Shown in pieces: positions 6,324 to 7,895 of a stretch of DNA of 7,895 nucleotides (its first letter is position 1; every line of letters starts with the position of its first letter). The DNA is from an uncultured Kiloniellales bacterium (lineage in GTDB: Bacteria > Pseudomonadota > Alphaproteobacteria > Kiloniellales > JAKSDN01): positions 1 to 7,895 of the forward strand of contig CALJXB010000216.1 of assembly GCA_937974415.1 (NCBI GenBank). The letters run 5' to 3'. The notes under the pieces were generated by a model. The model did no database searches and was not told the origin of the DNA. It was given only the letters and a program-made list of their open reading frames with translations. The position numbers were made by a program, and so were the translations under genes.

Positions 6324-6400
6324 CCGGTTGGGACGGGCCGACCCGCTCGCGTCGACCGGGCCCGGCCTTGAGTGTGGCCGGGCCCTGTCCGTGGTCGCCT
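6324..6400 (+). repeat. Structured direct repeat, copy 2 (right flank of radical SAM gene)
   Basis: This is the partner of 4592-4669, in the same orientation. Shared blocks include CCGGTTGGG, TCGCGT, CCCGG and CTGT-CG-GGTC. Here the conserved stem is a perfect 10 bp, GGGCCCGGCC (6358-6367) with GGCCGGGCCC (6376-6385), around the loop TTGAGTGT, which is unlike the copy 1 loop. Outside the aligned part, CGAGCGG (6310-6316) can pair with CCGCTCG (6343-6349), and GGTTGG (6326-6331) with CCGACC (6338-6343) using one G-U. The copy sits between the glnA stop and the radical SAM promoter region. Confidence 0.65.
6358..6385 (-). terminator. Likely glnA transcription terminator hairpin
   Basis: The perfect 10-bp GC-only stem with an 8-base loop lies 28-55 bases past the glnA stop codon, the expected place for a terminator. 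No T-tract follows on the minus strand, so it may be a U-less GC-rich terminator or only a 3'-end stabiliser. The same stem is part of repeat copy 2, so its termination role may be secondary. Confidence 0.5.
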
Positions 6401-6412
6401 AGGAATGCCGGT

Positions 6413-7822
6413 TCACGACGAGTAGTACATCTTGAACTCGACCGGATGGGGGGCGTGCTCGAAGGTGTAGACCTCCTCCCACTTGAGCTCCATGTAAGCT
6501 TCGAGCTGATCCTTGTCGAAGACGTCGCCGGCCAGCAGGAACTCGTGGTCCTCCTCCAGCGCGCCGACCGCCTGGCGCAGCGAGCCGCACACGGTCGGTA
6601 CGTCGTGCAGCTCCTCGGGCGGTAGGTCGTAGAGGTTCTTGTCCATGGGGTCGCCCGGGTGGATCCGGTTGCGGATGCCGTCGAGGCCCGCCATCAGCAT
6701 CGCGGCGAAGGCCAAATAGGGATTGGCCGTCGGATCCGGGAAGCGCACCTCGACCCGCTTGGCGTTCGGGCTGGCGCCGTAGGGAATACGGCACGACGCC
6801 GAGCGGTTGCGCCCGGAATAGGCCAGCAGCACCGGCGCCTCGAAGCCCGGGATCAGGCGCTTGTAGCTGTTGGTCGTCGGGTTGGTGAAGGCGTTGATGG
6901 CGCGGGCGTGCTTGATGATGCCGCCGATGTAGAACAGCGCCTCCTCCGACAGCCCGGCATAGCTGTTGCCGGCGAACAGCGGCTTGCCGTCCTTCCAGAT
7001 CGACTGATGGCAGTGCATGCCGGAGCCGTTGTCGCCGGCCACCGGCTTGGGCATGAAGGTCGCGCTCTTGCCGTAGGAATGGGCGACGTTCTGCACCACG
7101 TATTTGTAGATCTGCATTTCGTCGGCGCAGCGCACCAGGGTGTTGTACTTGATGCCGAGCTCGTGCTGGGAGGGCGCGACCTCGTGGTGATGCTTCTCGA
7201 CGGTGAGGCCCATCTCGGCCATGACGGTGACCATCTCGGCGCGCAGGTCGGTGGCGGAATCGACCGGAGGAACCGGGAAATAGCCGCCTTTGATACCAGG
7301 CCGGTGGCCCAAATTGCCGGCTTCCAGGTCACGCCCCGAGACGTAAGGGCCTTCCTCCGAGGTGAAGCGGAAGAAGGTGTTGTGCATGTCGGTGGCGAAC
7401 TGCACGTCGTCGAACACGAAGAACTCGGCTTCGGGCCCAAACTGGGCGGTCTCGCCGATGCCGCTCGACTGCAGATAGGCTTCCGCCTTGCGCGCCGTGG
7501 AGCGCGGATCCCGGTTGTAGGCTTGGCCGGTCTCGGGCTCCAGGATGTCGCAGAACAGCACCAGCAGGTTCTGGGCGGCGAAGGGGTCCATGACCGCCGT
7601 GCTGCAGTCCGGCATGAGGCACATGTCGGACTCGCTGATGTCCTTCCAGCCGGCGATCGAGGAGCCGTCGAACATGACGCCTTCGCTCAGGCAGTCCTCG
7701 TCCACCGCGCCGGCGTACATGGCCAGGTGCTGCCACTTGCCGCGCGGGTCGGTGAAGCGGAAGTCGACGTATTTCACGTCGTTGTCTTTCATCATCTTGA
7801 GAACGTCGTTGACCTCGGACAT
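6413..7822 (-). CDS. glnA: Glutamine synthetase, type I (GSI-beta)
   Basis: The enzyme makes glutamine from glutamate, ammonia and ATP as a cytoplasmic dodecamer and is the entry point of ammonium assimilation. At 469 residues it equals the usual length of proteobacterial GSI. It has the N-terminal beta-grasp (residues ~15-95) with [10 protein letters not shown] (50-59), metal and substrate glutamates in GPEAEFF (Glu131, Glu133) and [11 protein letters not shown] (Glu214, Glu221), the [19 protein letters not shown]/active-site loop (259-274; His270), NRSASCRIP (339-347) with Arg340, and RVEVRFPDP (356-364). The adenylylation motif NLYDLPPEE is intact with Tyr398, so control by GlnE adenylyltransferase and PII is expected. 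ATG 7822 is preceded by a purine-rich tract instead of a strong AGGAGG. In many alphaproteobacteria glnB lies directly upstream; that position is outside this window. Confidence 0.98.
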   Translation of the reverse strand: MSEVNDVLKMMKDNDVKYVDFRFTDPRGKWQHLAMYAGAVDEDCLSEGVMFDGSSIAGWKDISESDMCLMPDCSTAVMDPFAAQNLLVLFCDILEPETGQAYNRDPRSTARKAEAYLQSSGIGETAQFGPEAEFFVFDDVQFATDMHNTFFRFTSEEGPYVSGRDLEAGNLGHRPGIKGGYFPVPPVDSATDLRAEMVTVMAEMGLTVEKHHHEVAPSQHELGIKYNTLVRCADEMQIYKYVVQNVAHSYGKSATFMPKPVAGDNGSGMHCHQSIWKDGKPLFAGNSYAGLSEEALFYIGGIIKHARAINAFTNPTTNSYKRLIPGFEAPVLLAYSGRNRSASCRIPYGASPNAKRVEVRFPDPTANPYLAFAAMLMAGLDGIRNRIHPGDPMDKNLYDLPPEELHDVPTVCGSLRQAVGALEEDHEFLLAGDVFDKDQLEAYMELKWEEVYTFEHAPHPVEFKMYYSS

Positions 7823-7895
7823 GGGCTTTCTCTCTTTCTCTTCTACCTTGCTGGGCGGCCTTGCGCCGCTCAGATTTGTCGATGGGGGTTGCTGA
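7823..7895 (-). promoter_or_regulatory. glnA leader with purine-rich ribosome-binding tract
   Basis: The coding strand has an unbroken 19-base purine run (7826-7844 as pyrimidines on +) ending a few bases before the ATG, containing GAGAG-type anti-Shine-Dalgarno complements but no AGGAGG. Further upstream, GCGGC and GCCGC (7855-7859 with 7865-7869) form a small 5-bp hairpin. No ATG, GTG or TTG extends the glnA frame within these 73 bases, so the annotated start holds. No gene end is recognisable here. Confidence 0.45.

Overview
The window is a compact, GC-rich stretch of bacterial chromosome. It most likely comes from an alphaproteobacterium, possibly of the Rhodospirillales type. This is inferred from the base composition, the alpha-type ParE motifs and a GSI-type glutamine synthetase; it was not tested by a search.

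Layout, left to right: the 3' end of a SagB/nitroreductase-family flavoprotein gene (+, cut by the window edge); topoisomerase IV subunit B, parE (-), convergent with it; a divergent intergenic region; a tight three-gene + strand cluster made of a YciA-type acyl-CoA thioesterase and two unrecognised secreted proteins, joined by two successive GTGA start/stop overlaps; a membrane-associated, glycine-rich stress-type protein (+) with its own likely promoter; a structured convergent intergenic region; a radical SAM enzyme with a cobalamin-binding-like N-terminal region (-); and glutamine synthetase glnA (-), complete, with 73 bases of leader before the right edge.

Most of the window is ordinary housekeeping. 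parE serves chromosome decatenation and glnA serves ammonium assimilation. The adenylylation tyrosine of GlnA is present. The accessory content is the two secreted proteins, the stress-type protein and the radical SAM gene.

The least expected signal is a pair of imperfect direct repeats, about 73 bp aligned without gaps and 53/73 identical by hand. They sit immediately on either side of the radical SAM gene (4592-4664 and 6324-6396). Each carries a 10-bp stem with an 8-base loop. All differences between the two stems keep base pairing, while the loops are unrelated. This points to a selected RNA or DNA structure, or to a dispersed structured repeat, rather than chance GC-rich similarity. A sigma-54-like TGGCAC-N5-GCGCT site lies just upstream of the radical SAM start. 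No tRNA, rRNA, transposase, CRISPR array or phage gene was seen.
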